From: Cyanobacteria bacterium UBA6446
Lineage (GTDB): Bacteria; Cyanobacteriota; Vampirovibrionia; Gastranaerophilales; Gastranaerophilaceae
Reading direction: 5' to 3'
Assembly (NCBI GenBank): GCA_002438405.1
Contig: DJOE01000002.1
Coordinates: 115,592 to 179,591, forward strand
DNA length: 64,000 nucleotides
Under the pieces are notes generated by a model. That model did not search any database. It was not told where the DNA came from and saw only the letters and a list, made by a program, of their open reading frames with translations. Both the position numbers and the translations under genes were made by a program. Position 1 is the first letter of the stretch; every line of letters begins with the position of its first letter. Shown piece by piece: positions 50,881 to 60,441 of the stretch.

Positions 50881-53532
50881 ATGTCAAATAAAATAATAGT
50901 TGCTTTTTCAACAGATAATACAATATTTAAAAGAACATATATTTCATTATTAAGTATTTTGAAAAATTCTAAATCATTTGTAGAATGTTATATTTTGTAT
51001 TCAAGAATAACGGATTCGGAGTTAGAATTTTTTAGTAAATTAGAAGAAGAGTATTCTAATTTAAAAATACATTTAAAACAGTTTGAATCTTCAATTATCA
51101 CCAAATATCCGGTGTTTAATTACATAAATATGACATATTGGTTCAAATTTTGGTTTGCAGATATGTTTCCAGATGTTGATAAAGTTTTGTATCTAGATGA
51201 AACAATCATTGCACAAGATGATTTATTTAAACTGTATTCAATTAATTTAGATGGTTTTTATATGGCTGCAGCCGCTTCTCCATGGGGACATAATCAGTTA
51301 GAAAATTTAAATTTAAAAAACAAATATTATTTTGCAAGGCGAGTATTTTTAATTAATTGTCAAAAATGGAGAGAAGATAAAATTTTAGATAATTTAATTT
51401 CTAATTGTTTAGAATCATCATCTTTAGTTACATCTGATGGAGAACTAGCTGTTATTAATAAATTTCTTGGCAATAAGATTTATCGCCTTGATTGTAAATA
51501 TAATTATATGGAACCTTGGGGAAATATAAAGGTTCAATACCCTCCCAAAGTAATGGCTGAATATTATAAGGCAAAAAATAAACCCATAATTATAAATTTT
51601 GTCGGTCCATTTCCCGAATACAATACCTGCCACCATTCAAAGAAGAAAATTTGGTGGAAGTACACCAAGATGTCACCATTTAAAATAGAAGAATTGCAAT
51701 CATATAAATTATCTGCTACATCAGCTCAGAATTCATTCAAATATACGTGGTTATTGTCACGGATATTTCCATACATAAAACCATACTTACCAAGGATTAT
51801 TCTAGGCTTTCTCATCGCAATTCCATTAGGACTGCTAGACGGTGTGACTGCTTTTGCACTAAAACCATATATGGACTATGTAATAGGTGGGAAAACTTTT
51901 GCAGTAGATTGGCATGGAATTAGTTTTTCTATAAGCTCTTTACAAATGGCATTTATTCTTCCAATAGGTGTAATTTTATTTGCTGCTTTTCAAGGAGTTT
52001 TAAGATATCTGAATGGATATTTGTCTACTTGGACATCTCAAAGAATTACTAATGATGTTAAATTTGATTTGTTTGATAGACTAATCCACATGCACCCGCA
52101 GTTCTTTGATGAAAATTCTTCTGGTGTAATTATTCAAAGATATATGGGTGACCCTGCAACTGCTTCAAGTGGTATTGTAGATAATATTAAAACAATTACA
52201 ACAAGTTTATTTGGAGCATTAGGCTTAATTGCAGTAATGCTTTATAGTTCGTGGAAACTTGCAATTATTGGTGTTGTTGTTCTTTGCGCTGCATTTTTAC
52301 CTGTTGCGTTGATTAGAAAAAGAATTAAAGAAGCTTCTAATAAAAATATGGTAATTGGTGGTAATATTACAACTAATATTAATGAAACCTATTCTGGTAA
52401 TAAAGTTATGGCAGCTTATGAACTTCAAGACCGCCAAAATAAATATTTTAAGGAACAAACGTGGAAATCTTTTGATGTCAATATGTCATTATACAAACGT
52501 TCTGGTTGGATGAGTCCTATAATGTATATTATTGCATCATTTGGTATAGCAACTGTTCTTGGGGTTGGGACATATTTAATTAATAGTGGAGAAATGACAG
52601 CTGGAAGTTTTGCTTCATTTGTAACTTCTTTATTGTTACTTTACAAACCAGTTAAGACATTAGGAAATACTCTAACGGGTATTCAGAATATCTTTGTTGC
52701 AATGGGTAGGGTATTTGAGTTATTTGATTTGAAATCTGAAATTAAAGATTGTGAAAATCCTAAAACTCTTACTGGTATTCACAACAACATTACTTTTGAA
52801 CATGTTAATTTTGAATATATACCTAATCACCCTGTTTTAAAAGATATAAATTTAAATGTTCCTAAAAATGAAACACTTGCAATTGTTGGTAATTCTGGAG
52901 GAGGTAAATCTACACTTGTAAATTTAATACCAAGATTTTACGATATACAAAGTGGTTCAATAAAATTTGATGGTGTAGATATTAGAGAATATTCTATTAA
53001 ATCTTTAAGACATAATATTTCAATGGTATTTCAAGATAACTTCTTATATTCAGGAAGTATAAAAGAAAATATTATGATGGGAAATCCAAATGCAACAGAC
53101 GAAGAACTTAAACAGGCTATTGCATCAGCTCATTTAGAAGAAATGATAGAAGAACTTCCACAAGGTTTAGATACATTATTAGGAGAGAGAGGATTAACAT
53201 TATCTGGAGGTCAAAGACAACGTGTAGCTATTGCAAGAGCGATGTTGAGAAATGCGCCGATAGTAATCTTAGATGAAGCGACAAGTGCATTAGATAATGA
53301 GTCTGAAGCTATTGTACAAAAAGCAATGGATAACTTGATGCAAAATAGAACAGTATTCATTATTGCGCATAGATTATCCACAATTAAAAATGCAAATAGA
53401 ATTGCTGTAATTAATGAGGGAGAATTGGTTGAATTAGGCACTCATGATGAACTAATGAATATTGAAAATGGACAATACAAAGCATTATATGAAATGCAAT
53501 TTAAAAAACAAGAAGATAATAATTTACAGTAA
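50881..53532 (+). CDS. GT8-ABC exporter fusion (MsbA-type)
   Basis: 883 residues. Residues about 1-275 are a GT8-like domain (IIVAFSTDN-SLLSILKNS; VLYLDETIIAQDDL, where DxD is altered to DET). About 288-610 are six ABC-exporter helices; Walker A GNSGGGKST (670-678), signature LSGGQ (774-778), Walker B IVILDEATSALD, then HRLST. A glycosyltransferase fused to a lipid/glycan flippase is unusual. Last in the operon. No frameshift separates the halves. RBS weak. Confidence 0.88.
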   Translation: MSNKIIVAFSTDNTIFKRTYISLLSILKNSKSFVECYILYSRITDSELEFFSKLEEEYSNLKIHLKQFESSIITKYPVFNYINMTYWFKFWFADMFPDVDKVLYLDETIIAQDDLFKLYSINLDGFYMAAAASPWGHNQLENLNLKNKYYFARRVFLINCQKWREDKILDNLISNCLESSSLVTSDGELAVINKFLGNKIYRLDCKYNYMEPWGNIKVQYPPKVMAEYYKAKNKPIIINFVGPFPEYNTCHHSKKKIWWKYTKMSPFKIEELQSYKLSATSAQNSFKYTWLLSRIFPYIKPYLPRIILGFLIAIPLGLLDGVTAFALKPYMDYVIGGKTFAVDWHGISFSISSLQMAFILPIGVILFAAFQGVLRYLNGYLSTWTSQRITNDVKFDLFDRLIHMHPQFFDENSSGVIIQRYMGDPATASSGIVDNIKTITTSLFGALGLIAVMLYSSWKLAIIGVVVLCAAFLPVALIRKRIKEASNKNMVIGGNITTNINETYSGNKVMAAYELQDRQNKYFKEQTWKSFDVNMSLYKRSGWMSPIMYIIASFGIATVLGVGTYLINSGEMTAGSFASFVTSLLLLYKPVKTLGNTLTGIQNIFVAMGRVFELFDLKSEIKDCENPKTLTGIHNNITFEHVNFEYIPNHPVLKDINLNVPKNETLAIVGNSGGGKSTLVNLIPRFYDIQSGSIKFDGVDIREYSIKSLRHNISMVFQDNFLYSGSIKENIMMGNPNATDEELKQAIASAHLEEMIEELPQGLDTLLGERGLTLSGGQRQRVAIARAMLRNAPIVILDEATSALDNESEAIVQKAMDNLMQNRTVFIIAHRLSTIKNANRIAVINEGELVELGTHDELMNIENGQYKALYEMQFKKQEDNNLQ

Positions 53533-53608
53533 TATCAAAAAATTTTTGTTGCATTAATACTTTTTGGAGTATAATAGTTTTACACATTATATCTAAAGAA
53601 AAAGAAAA

Positions 53609-53929
53609 ATGAGAATTAGCAATATTACTTACCCCGTAGCATACAAATGCACAAGTTTTGCTGCAAGCAACCCCGTAAAACAAAATAACAAAGCTAAACA
53701 ACCACAAGCAAGCAAAGAGCCTAGAATCATTCACGACAGCTTGTCTACCGTTCTTTCATGGTTTGGTTTTGGTGTGATTTTAGATTTGATTTCTCGAAAA
53801 ATAACTTTCTCTAAATCACCTTTAAAAAACTCTGTAGCTCTAAATGGTGCAATCGGCTTAGGTGCAGGAGTAATCACCTGTGGTAAAGATATTTATGTTC
53901 GCAGAAAGAATTCTAAACCTAAACTATGA
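53609..53929 (+). CDS. Small membrane protein with TSFAA leader
   Basis: 106 residues. MRISNITYPVAYKCTSFAASN, a polar Lys/Gln stretch, then two hydrophobic segments (STVLSWFGFGVILDLIS, ALNGAIGLGAGVITCG). Such small proteins are recurrent in this genome style. Unknown function. It ends 6 bp inside the converging histidine kinase gene. Confidence 0.65.
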   Translation: MRISNITYPVAYKCTSFAASNPVKQNNKAKQPQASKEPRIIHDSLSTVLSWFGFGVILDLISRKITFSKSPLKNSVALNGAIGLGAGVITCGKDIYVRRKNSKPKL

Positions 53930-55111
53930 TTTCATGCTATTAACTTTTTTAGTCGGAATATTAGGTGCAAACGAATTTGGAAGTTTAAATCCGAATATAC
54001 ATTCTCCGCTTGGAAAACTCTTTGCAAATATCTTCCCCTTATGCATATCAATAATCTTCTTAGAAAGATATAACCCAAGACCGGTACTTGCTTTATTAAA
54101 ATATGAAAGTTTTGTTTCTTTAAATCTTTTGAACATATTTGCCAATTCTTTTTCTGGAATTTGTTCACTTTGATTTTTTACACTGAATTCAATTTCATTT
54201 CCAATTGGAACAACATTGATTTCTATTGTTGAATTTTTGTGCCCATAGGTTATTGCATTTGATAGTAAATTAAAAATCACTCGTTTAATTTGCAACCTAT
54301 CGGCACATATTTCGCAGATTTTTTCTTTATCCTTAAATATTATTGTTTGATTACGTTCAAGTGTCATACATTCAAGAGATTTTGACAAAGTACAAATCAA
54401 AGATGTAATATCAAATATTTCAGGATTCAATTGGATTTTACCGTTTTCATACCTATATGTATCAAGAACAGTTGCAATCAAATCTGAAACGTATTTACAA
54501 GATCTTTTGGCAAGTTCAATAATTTCTTTTTGATCATTGTTCAAATCTCCAAATGCTCCATTCAACAACATATTCAAAGTATTTATTTGTGCATAAGTCG
54601 GAGTTTTCAAATCGTGTGTCAAAGTTGCAATAAAGTTTTCTTTGTTAGTTTCAATCTCTTTTTCTTTATCAATATTATTTAAAACAATAATAAAACCTGA
54701 TATTTTGCCATTATGATCAAAAACCGGAGATTTGACAATTCTATAATAAGAAGATTTGTCATTTATGAAAGTCATAATCTTTTCTGAATAAAATGACTCG
54801 CCTGTTTTTAAGATATTATCATCTTCATCATTTATGCCAACAATACAATTGGCATTGTATATCTCAGTAATATTTTTCTGTTCAAGTTCTTTACAAGAAT
54901 AACCGGTAGCTTTAGCAAATTCATGATTTGCAAGAATTATATTGCCTTTCAAGTCTTTGAAATAAATAATCAATGGAACATTTTTTACAATCGCTTGCAA
55001 GTAAGTATTCATTTTACGTGCTTTTTCTCGACTTTTGTTAATGAGATACACGTGCATTGATACTAACACTAACATTATAAATAAGACTGTAATAACTATG
55101 TGTGTAATCAT
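53924..55111 (-). CDS. PAS-domain sensor histidine kinase
   Basis: 395 residues. N-terminal membrane helix (about 2-20), PAS domain (about 40-155, NVPLIIYFKDLKGNIILAN), HisKA with His in ATLTHDLKTP, and HATPase: N box NLLSNAITYG, then GLGLYLSKKII (G box). No response regulator is adjacent; the one at 44497 might serve. A TAGCCA-type site lies 41 bp upstream. Confidence 0.92.
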   Translation of the reverse strand: MITHIVITVLFIMLVLVSMHVYLINKSREKARKMNTYLQAIVKNVPLIIYFKDLKGNIILANHEFAKATGYSCKELEQKNITEIYNANCIVGINDEDDNILKTGESFYSEKIMTFINDKSSYYRIVKSPVFDHNGKISGFIIVLNNIDKEKEIETNKENFIATLTHDLKTPTYAQINTLNMLLNGAFGDLNNDQKEIIELAKRSCKYVSDLIATVLDTYRYENGKIQLNPEIFDITSLICTLSKSLECMTLERNQTIIFKDKEKICEICADRLQIKRVIFNLLSNAITYGHKNSTIEINVVPIGNEIEFSVKNQSEQIPEKELANMFKRFKETKLSYFNKASTGLGLYLSKKIIDMHKGKIFAKSFPSGECIFGFKLPNSFAPNIPTKKVNSMKS

Positions 55112-55151
55112 AAACTACTACAATCATAGACTGAAAATTTGATAATAATAT

Positions 55152-55165
55152 TAGCCAACTGGACA
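55152..55165. promoter_or_regulatory. TAGCCA-type imperfect palindrome
   Basis: TAGCCA-AC-TGGACA upstream of the kinase. Second arm differs at two positions from TGGCTA. Confidence 0.35.
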
Positions 55166-55176
55166 AGATAATTATA

Positions 55177-56673
55177 TTATAAAGATTTTTTATTCCTCTT
55201 TTGTTTAATTTTAGGAACTTCTTTCTCATCACAACCAAGAACTTTATTCAAATGCTCAATAAGTTCTTGTGAGTGATAGTGCATAGCATGTTCTGACTTG
55301 TGGTGAATATCAACAATATGATAATGCATAGCCATTTCAACCTCAATCAAGGCTATATTGTAATTGTACAAGCTATTAATATATTCATTAACGGCTTGTA
55401 TGTAATCTTTTCTCGCTTCTTGCAATGCCACATAATTAAGTTCGTCAGACTGATATTTTGATTCAACGATTTGTAAATTTTTCAGAGCTTGTTCTGTTTC
55501 AAGTTTTGCCGTCGGAATTTGATTTTGGGCTTTTTCAACATTATTAAATGCTCTTTTCACCTCAAAATACAAGTCCTTTTTGAATAACAAAATCTCATTA
55601 TCAGCAAGGTTTAATTGAGCATCTGCACCTTTAATACTATGTTTCAATTCCATCAAATTGACACTTGATGATAAATTCACTCCAACTCTCAAACTATTAT
55701 TTGCAGTTTGGTTTGAGTTATTAAATCCATAACCAGCATTAACCGTCAAATCAGGTAGATAAGTTCTTTTAATATATGCTAAAGATTGTTCCATTGCTTG
55801 TTTTGTAGAAATTAATACATTCAAATCAGGACTGTTTTCATAAGCAATTTCAACAGCTTCATCTAATGGGAAATTGAATGTTTGCGGTTCAAAAACTTCA
55901 TTTTTCACATCTTTATTTTGATATGCATAATCATTTTGATAGGTAAAAGTTTGAGTATCTTTGATTTTGTAATCCGGTTGATTATCAAGATACATTGCAT
56001 TATTCAAATCTATTTTTGCATTTTTATAATCATTTTCAGCCTCTATATAGCGAACTCTAGCTTCGCTAAGATTCAAGCTTGCGGTTGTTTTATCAGCTTC
56101 TTTTTTAGAGGACGCAAGTTTTAAAAATCTTTCATTAATTTCCAGATTGTTCTTCTCAACTTGCAACAGAGCCTGCGATTTTAATAATGCATAATATTTT
56201 GCCTTAACATCAAAAAGGGTTGAACATAAACTGTCCATAAATTCATATTCTGCGCCAATTTTATAGAACTCTTCCATTTTAATATAAGCAGTAGTTTTTC
56301 CAAAATTCCAAACCAATTTATTAATTGAAACTCCAACAGATGGCAACTCTCTATAATGAGAATTATAATAAATATTATCGGAATTATTCTCATTATAAAA
56401 ACCGGCATTAAGATTTATCACTGGAAAATACTGAGATTTTGCAATACCTAAGTTACTTTTTGCAATATCAAGATTATATTTTTGACGCCTAATTTTAGGA
56501 CTATTTTTGAAAGCGGAGGCAACGCAATCTAATATAGACAGAGTTACTCCATCTTTAATTTCGACCGGTTTAAATAATTCATCTTCTTCCACTGCCTGAG
56601 CCTTTAAATTTCCTATTGAGAGAAAAAAGACAACAGTAACCATTGAAAGGCAAATAATCTTTCTAATGCTCAT
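55177..56673 (-). CDS. TolC-family outer membrane efflux protein
   Basis: 498 residues from ATG 56673. Signal peptide (IICLSMVTVVFFLSIGNLKAQA), then the coiled-helix repeats of TolC: KSNLGIAKSQYFPVINLNAGF and AYIKRTYLPDLTVNAGYGF. C-terminus is His-rich (MHYHIVDIHHKSEHAMHYH), unusual for the family. TATAAT lies 6 nt before the ATG, so a leaderless mRNA is possible. Partner pump not in window; the 10-TM exporters are far away. Confidence 0.88.
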   Translation of the reverse strand: MSIRKIICLSMVTVVFFLSIGNLKAQAVEEDELFKPVEIKDGVTLSILDCVASAFKNSPKIRRQKYNLDIAKSNLGIAKSQYFPVINLNAGFYNENNSDNIYYNSHYRELPSVGVSINKLVWNFGKTTAYIKMEEFYKIGAEYEFMDSLCSTLFDVKAKYYALLKSQALLQVEKNNLEINERFLKLASSKKEADKTTASLNLSEARVRYIEAENDYKNAKIDLNNAMYLDNQPDYKIKDTQTFTYQNDYAYQNKDVKNEVFEPQTFNFPLDEAVEIAYENSPDLNVLISTKQAMEQSLAYIKRTYLPDLTVNAGYGFNNSNQTANNSLRVGVNLSSSVNLMELKHSIKGADAQLNLADNEILLFKKDLYFEVKRAFNNVEKAQNQIPTAKLETEQALKNLQIVESKYQSDELNYVALQEARKDYIQAVNEYINSLYNYNIALIEVEMAMHYHIVDIHHKSEHAMHYHSQELIEHLNKVLGCDEKEVPKIKQKRNKKSL

Positions 56674-56762
56674 ATATCTATTATACAACATGTGTCAAGA
56701 GGCAAAAACAAAACTTTGTGATAAAATTTCTTTGTAGTGTATAAAAAGAAAGGGTTTGTAGA

Positions 56763-57389
56763 ATGAAAGTATTATTATTAAATGGTTCTCCACATAAAAA
56801 CGGCTGTACAAATACCGCATTAGAAGAAATTGCTAAAGTGCTAAATGCCGAAGGAATTGAAACTGAAATATTTTTTATTGGAACAGATGCAATCGCACCA
56901 TGTAAAGCCTGTGGCGCTTGTAGAAAATTAGGAAAATGCATTGTTGAGGATAAAGTAAATGAATTTATTGCAAAAGCAGAAAATTCTGATGGATTTATTT
57001 TCGGTTCACCTGTACATTACGCATCAGCAAGCGGAATTATCACAACACTTTTGGATAGAGCATTCTATGCAGGTTCAGCAAAACAAGTATTCAGAATGAA
57101 ACCAGGAGCTGCAATTGTATCTGCCCGCAGAGCAGGAACGACAGCAACTCTTGACCAACTAAACAAATACTTTATGATAACTGAAATGCCTGTAATTTCA
57201 TCAAGATACTGGAATATGGTTCACGGTGCAAAACCAGAAGACGTCCTAAAAGATAAAGAAGGTATGCAAATTATGAGAATTCTTGGCAAAAACATGGCTT
57301 GGTATTTGAAATCAATGGAAGCCGCTAAAAAAGCAGGAATTCTTCCACCAGCTAAAGAAGAAGTATCATTTACAAACTTCATTAGATAG
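56763..57389 (+). CDS. Flavodoxin-fold FMN reductase / iron-sulfur flavoprotein
   Basis: 208 residues. MKVLLLNGSPHKNGCTNTALEE is the FMN phosphate loop; CKACGACRKLGKC (about 47-59) is a compact four-cysteine motif for an Fe-S cluster; FGSPVHYASASG contacts FMN. Small electron-transfer protein, possibly NAD(P)H-dependent. Followed by a terminator. Confidence 0.88.
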   Translation: MKVLLLNGSPHKNGCTNTALEEIAKVLNAEGIETEIFFIGTDAIAPCKACGACRKLGKCIVEDKVNEFIAKAENSDGFIFGSPVHYASASGIITTLLDRAFYAGSAKQVFRMKPGAAIVSARRAGTTATLDQLNKYFMITEMPVISSRYWNMVHGAKPEDVLKDKEGMQIMRILGKNMAWYLKSMEAAKKAGILPPAKEEVSFTNFIR

Positions 57390-57400
57390 GCAAAAAAAGT

Positions 57401-57430
57401 TGAGAGGGTTTAAATTCCCTCTCATTTTAT
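57401..57430 (+). terminator. Rho-independent terminator
   Basis: TGAGAGGG/CCCTCTCA, an 8-bp stem, then TTTTAT. It can also end the minus-strand Nif3-like gene. Confidence 0.75.
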
Positions 57431-57434
57431 ATTA

Positions 57435-58154
57435 TTAAATCATTTCAAATGGGCTTCGCTCTTTTGCGTAAACAATTTCTACATCTTTACCGATTATATT
57501 TTCAAATACCGGAAGAATTAAAATCTCTGATTCAAAATGCCCAATATCATAAACCACAATTTCACTATCAAGTGCCGTGTGGAATTTTAAATCCCCTGTA
57601 ACAAGACAATCTGCGCCTAAATTTTTTGCCTCACGAATAAACTCTGCCCCACTACCCGCACAAAACGCAATGCGATTTAATTTTTTAACATGCCTGTTAT
57701 TTACAAGACGAGCATTCGGAGAAATTCTAGACAAAATTTTTGAAAACTCCTCAATATCAATACCATTATCAAATTCCATAAATCTCAAAAACTCGTGATC
57801 AATATTGATTTTTTTATCTTCAAGATTTAAAACTTTAATTATTGTATCAGTCGTACCTCCGTTTGCCTTGTCCATATTGGTATGCGCACAATACATATTG
57901 ATTTGAGGCTCAAAATCTTTCACTAATGGCGTTTTACAAGGGACATAAAACATTGGGTGATGAGAAACTATCATATCACACTTTTGAGTCAATGCCTGTT
58001 GAACAATTTCAAGAGTAGGTGTTAGGCAAAGCATGATTTTATAAATATCATCACACCCTGATTTATCTACAATCCACCCAGAAGAATCCCAACTTTCAGC
58101 ACTAACAAGTGGAGCAAAATTTTCTATTCTGTTTGCGATTTCGTATTTATTCAT
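57435..58154 (-). CDS. Nif3-like dinuclear metal protein
   Basis: 239 residues. Characteristic metal-ligand blocks: MIVSHHPMFY (His-His), AHTNMDKANGGTTDTI and a C-terminal GHFESE. Often annotated GTP cyclohydrolase 1 type 2 homologue; real substrate uncertain. Start overlaps coaBC end by 8 bp. Confidence 0.9.
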   Translation of the reverse strand: MNKYEIANRIENFAPLVSAESWDSSGWIVDKSGCDDIYKIMLCLTPTLEIVQQALTQKCDMIVSHHPMFYVPCKTPLVKDFEPQINMYCAHTNMDKANGGTTDTIIKVLNLEDKKINIDHEFLRFMEFDNGIDIEEFSKILSRISPNARLVNNRHVKKLNRIAFCAGSGAEFIREAKNLGADCLVTGDLKFHTALDSEIVVYDIGHFESEILILPVFENIIGKDVEIVYAKERSPFEMI

Positions 58155-59352
58155 AAAGTTTTCTTACCGTTGAAATAATATCAAGCATTTTTCTTGCAAT
58201 AACCTTTTTAGGTTCTTTTGAAAAACTGTAAATAGTTCCATTATCTTCAAGAAGTTGAATTTCATTATCATTAGAAGAAAAGCCAATATCTTTTCTTGAA
58301 ATATCATTCGCAGCCAAAAAATCACAACCTTTTTTCTTTAGTTTAGTTTTTGCGTTATCAAGTAAATTTTCACTTTCAGCGCAAAAGCCAACAATTATCG
58401 GTTTATGCGCGGAATTTGCTTTTCTCTCACACAATTCTTGCAAAATATCTGGATTTTTTACAAGTTCAAGAGTCAAAGAATCATCGCTACTCTTTTTCAT
58501 TTTTTGCTCTGAATAATTTTTAACTCTATAATCAGCTACAGCTGCAGCCATAACAATGATATCTGAAGTATCAAATTCATCATTGACAGCCTTTTGCATA
58601 TCAAGAGCTGATTTAACTTTAACAATTTTATATGGAGCATCGACATCTTTTGTCGTAATCAAAACGACTTCTGCGCCCATCAATCTTGCCGTATCGGCAA
58701 TAGCTTTTCCCATTTTGCCAGAAGAATAATTTGAAATATAACGAACGGGGTCAATATCTTCAATTGTACCACCGGAAGTTACTACTACTTTTTTCCCTGA
58801 TAATTTTTGAGAACATTCCAAAGCTTCTTCTACTGCATTATAAATTTTATCCAAAGAACACAATCGACCTTTACCAATATATCCGCATGCCAAAAATCCA
58901 CTCTCGGTATCCAGAACTTCTATTCCTCGACCTCGCAAATGAGAAATATTTTCTTGAACTACAGGATTGTTCCACATATTACAATTCATAGCGGGTGCAA
59001 TAATCATTTTTTTTGAAAAAGCACAAGCAACTGATGTCAAAAGGTTGTCTGCAATTCCTTTAGCTATCTTTGAAATAGTATTTGCAGTTGCAGGCGCAAT
59101 AAGCATTACATCAGCTTCATCTGCCAAAGAAATATGCTCAGGTTTCCAATCCTTAACATTAAACTCATCTATATAAACCTCATTTTGACTAAGGTTTTGC
59201 AAAGTTAATTTTGTCACAAAATTCATAGCATTTGGGGTACAAACGACTTTTACATTTGCACCGGCTTTTTTAAATTTTCTAATTAATTCACATATTTTAA
59301 ATGCCGCAATTCCACCTGTTACACCAATTAAAATATTTTTATTTTTCATCAT
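58147..59352 (-). CDS. coaBC: Bifunctional CoA biosynthesis protein CoaBC
   Basis: 401 residues from ATG 59352 (a GTG at 59367 lies inside the RBS). CoaC half (1-185): ILIGVTGGIAAFK, EHISLADEAD (active His), APAMNCNMWNNP. CoaB half: VVVTSGGTIEDIDPVRYISN-SSGKMG, AAAVADYRVK. Makes 4'-phosphopantetheine from phosphopantothenate and cysteine. Between gmk and the Nif3-like gene. Confidence 0.95.
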   Translation of the reverse strand: MMKNKNILIGVTGGIAAFKICELIRKFKKAGANVKVVCTPNAMNFVTKLTLQNLSQNEVYIDEFNVKDWKPEHISLADEADVMLIAPATANTISKIAKGIADNLLTSVACAFSKKMIIAPAMNCNMWNNPVVQENISHLRGRGIEVLDTESGFLACGYIGKGRLCSLDKIYNAVEEALECSQKLSGKKVVVTSGGTIEDIDPVRYISNYSSGKMGKAIADTARLMGAEVVLITTKDVDAPYKIVKVKSALDMQKAVNDEFDTSDIIVMAAAVADYRVKNYSEQKMKKSSDDSLTLELVKNPDILQELCERKANSAHKPIIVGFCAESENLLDNAKTKLKKKGCDFLAANDISRKDIGFSSNDNEIQLLEDNGTIYSFSKEPKKVIARKMLDIISTVRKLYE

Positions 59353-59404
59353 TCTACTAAACCTCACAAATAACCCATAGTTCTATATGGGAACCATTAA
59401 GACA

Positions 59405-59965
59405 TTATGCTAATTCTTTTCTTGTAATATTTTCAATCTCAGAAATGGCACGACCTAAATCATCATTTACAACAATATAATCATATTGCTTGGAGCGTTC
59501 CAATTCAACTTTTACTAAATCCAAACGTTTTCTAATTGTTTCTTCATCTTCTGTATGACGACCTCTTAGGCGATGTTCTAATTCTTCTACACTAGGAGGA
59601 GCAATAAATATCAATACGGCTTCGGGCATTTTTTTCTTAACTTGCAAAGCACCTTGTGTTTCAATCTCAAGAATAATATTCAAACCCTCAGCAAACTTTT
59701 GGTTAATATACTTTTGCTTTGTTCCATAATAATTACCGGCAAATTGTGCATATTCTAAAAATTTATCTTTTTTTATACAATCTTGAAACTCTTCAGTTGA
59801 AATGAAAAAATAATTCACACCGTCAACTTCTCCAGTACGGGGCTTTCTTGTAGTACAAGATACAGATAAGATGAAATCTTTCGGATTTCTTTTCATGAAT
59901 TCGCTTAATACTGTACCTTTTCCGACACCTGAGCAACCAGATATTACAAACAATTTTTTATTCAT
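59405..59965 (-). CDS. gmk: Guanylate kinase
   Basis: 186 residues from ATG 59965. P-loop SGCSGVGKGT, then SCTTRKPRTGEVDGVNY and LRGRHTEDEETIRKRL (lid). Phosphorylates GMP to GDP. TATAAT ends 6 nt before the ATG, so the mRNA may be leaderless. Followed by coaBC after 52 bp. Confidence 0.95.
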   Translation of the reverse strand: MNKKLFVISGCSGVGKGTVLSEFMKRNPKDFILSVSCTTRKPRTGEVDGVNYFFISTEEFQDCIKKDKFLEYAQFAGNYYGTKQKYINQKFAEGLNIILEIETQGALQVKKKMPEAVLIFIAPPSVEELEHRLRGRHTEDEETIRKRLDLVKVELERSKQYDYIVVNDDLGRAISEIENITRKELA

Positions 59966-60016
59966 AGATTGATTATACAATGAAAAAAGAAAAATAAACT
60001 AAAAAATTCAAATATT

Positions 60017-60355
60017 TTATATTGCAATATTTACAACAGTACCATTATCATATTGTGAAAGAATTTTTGCCATTTTTTGTTCAGAAACTTTATCGGCCAT
60101 TAAATAACATTCCCTACTCCAAGGGAAAAATACGGCACCGAATCTCTTATCCTGAAAAAAAGTACGATTACGAATAGCCTGACCAGCAGCAATTTTAGCT
60201 TCCAATGTATTATCACAAAAAACAAGTTGCTTCCCAATGAAATCAAAACCTGTTCGTTTTAATGTTTTAACTGCATCTTTTACACAAGCAATGCTATTAC
60301 TTGATAGTCTTACACCTGTGAAATTTTGTCTGTTGCTATATGAATTTACTTGCAT
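60017..60355 (-). CDS. Small FxG-leader protein (112 aa)
   Basis: Start MQVNSYSNRQNFTGVRLSS, the same leader type as the tandem trio at 38879-40092. Body: a TLKRTGFDFIG stretch, then AVFFPWSRECYLMADKV. AAGGAG RBS at good spacing. A terminator for the upstream gene lies between. Unknown function. Confidence 0.7.
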   Translation of the reverse strand: MQVNSYSNRQNFTGVRLSSNSIACVKDAVKTLKRTGFDFIGKQLVFCDNTLEAKIAAGQAIRNRTFFQDKRFGAVFFPWSRECYLMADKVSEQKMAKILSQYDNGTVVNIAI

Positions 60356-60384
60356 CTATAATTATTCTCCTTAGATTTGCTAAT

Positions 60385-60420
60385 AAAAAACCGGCAAACA
60401 ATTTTTTTTGCCGGTTTTTT
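60385..60420 (-). terminator. Terminator for the 60442-61443 gene
   Basis: A perfect 14-bp stem (AAAAAACCGGCAAA / TTTGCCGGTTTTTT) with an 8-nt loop, U-rich on the minus strand (also symmetric). Confidence 0.8.
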
Positions 60421-60441
60421 AATTTTTGTAAATTTTATTTC

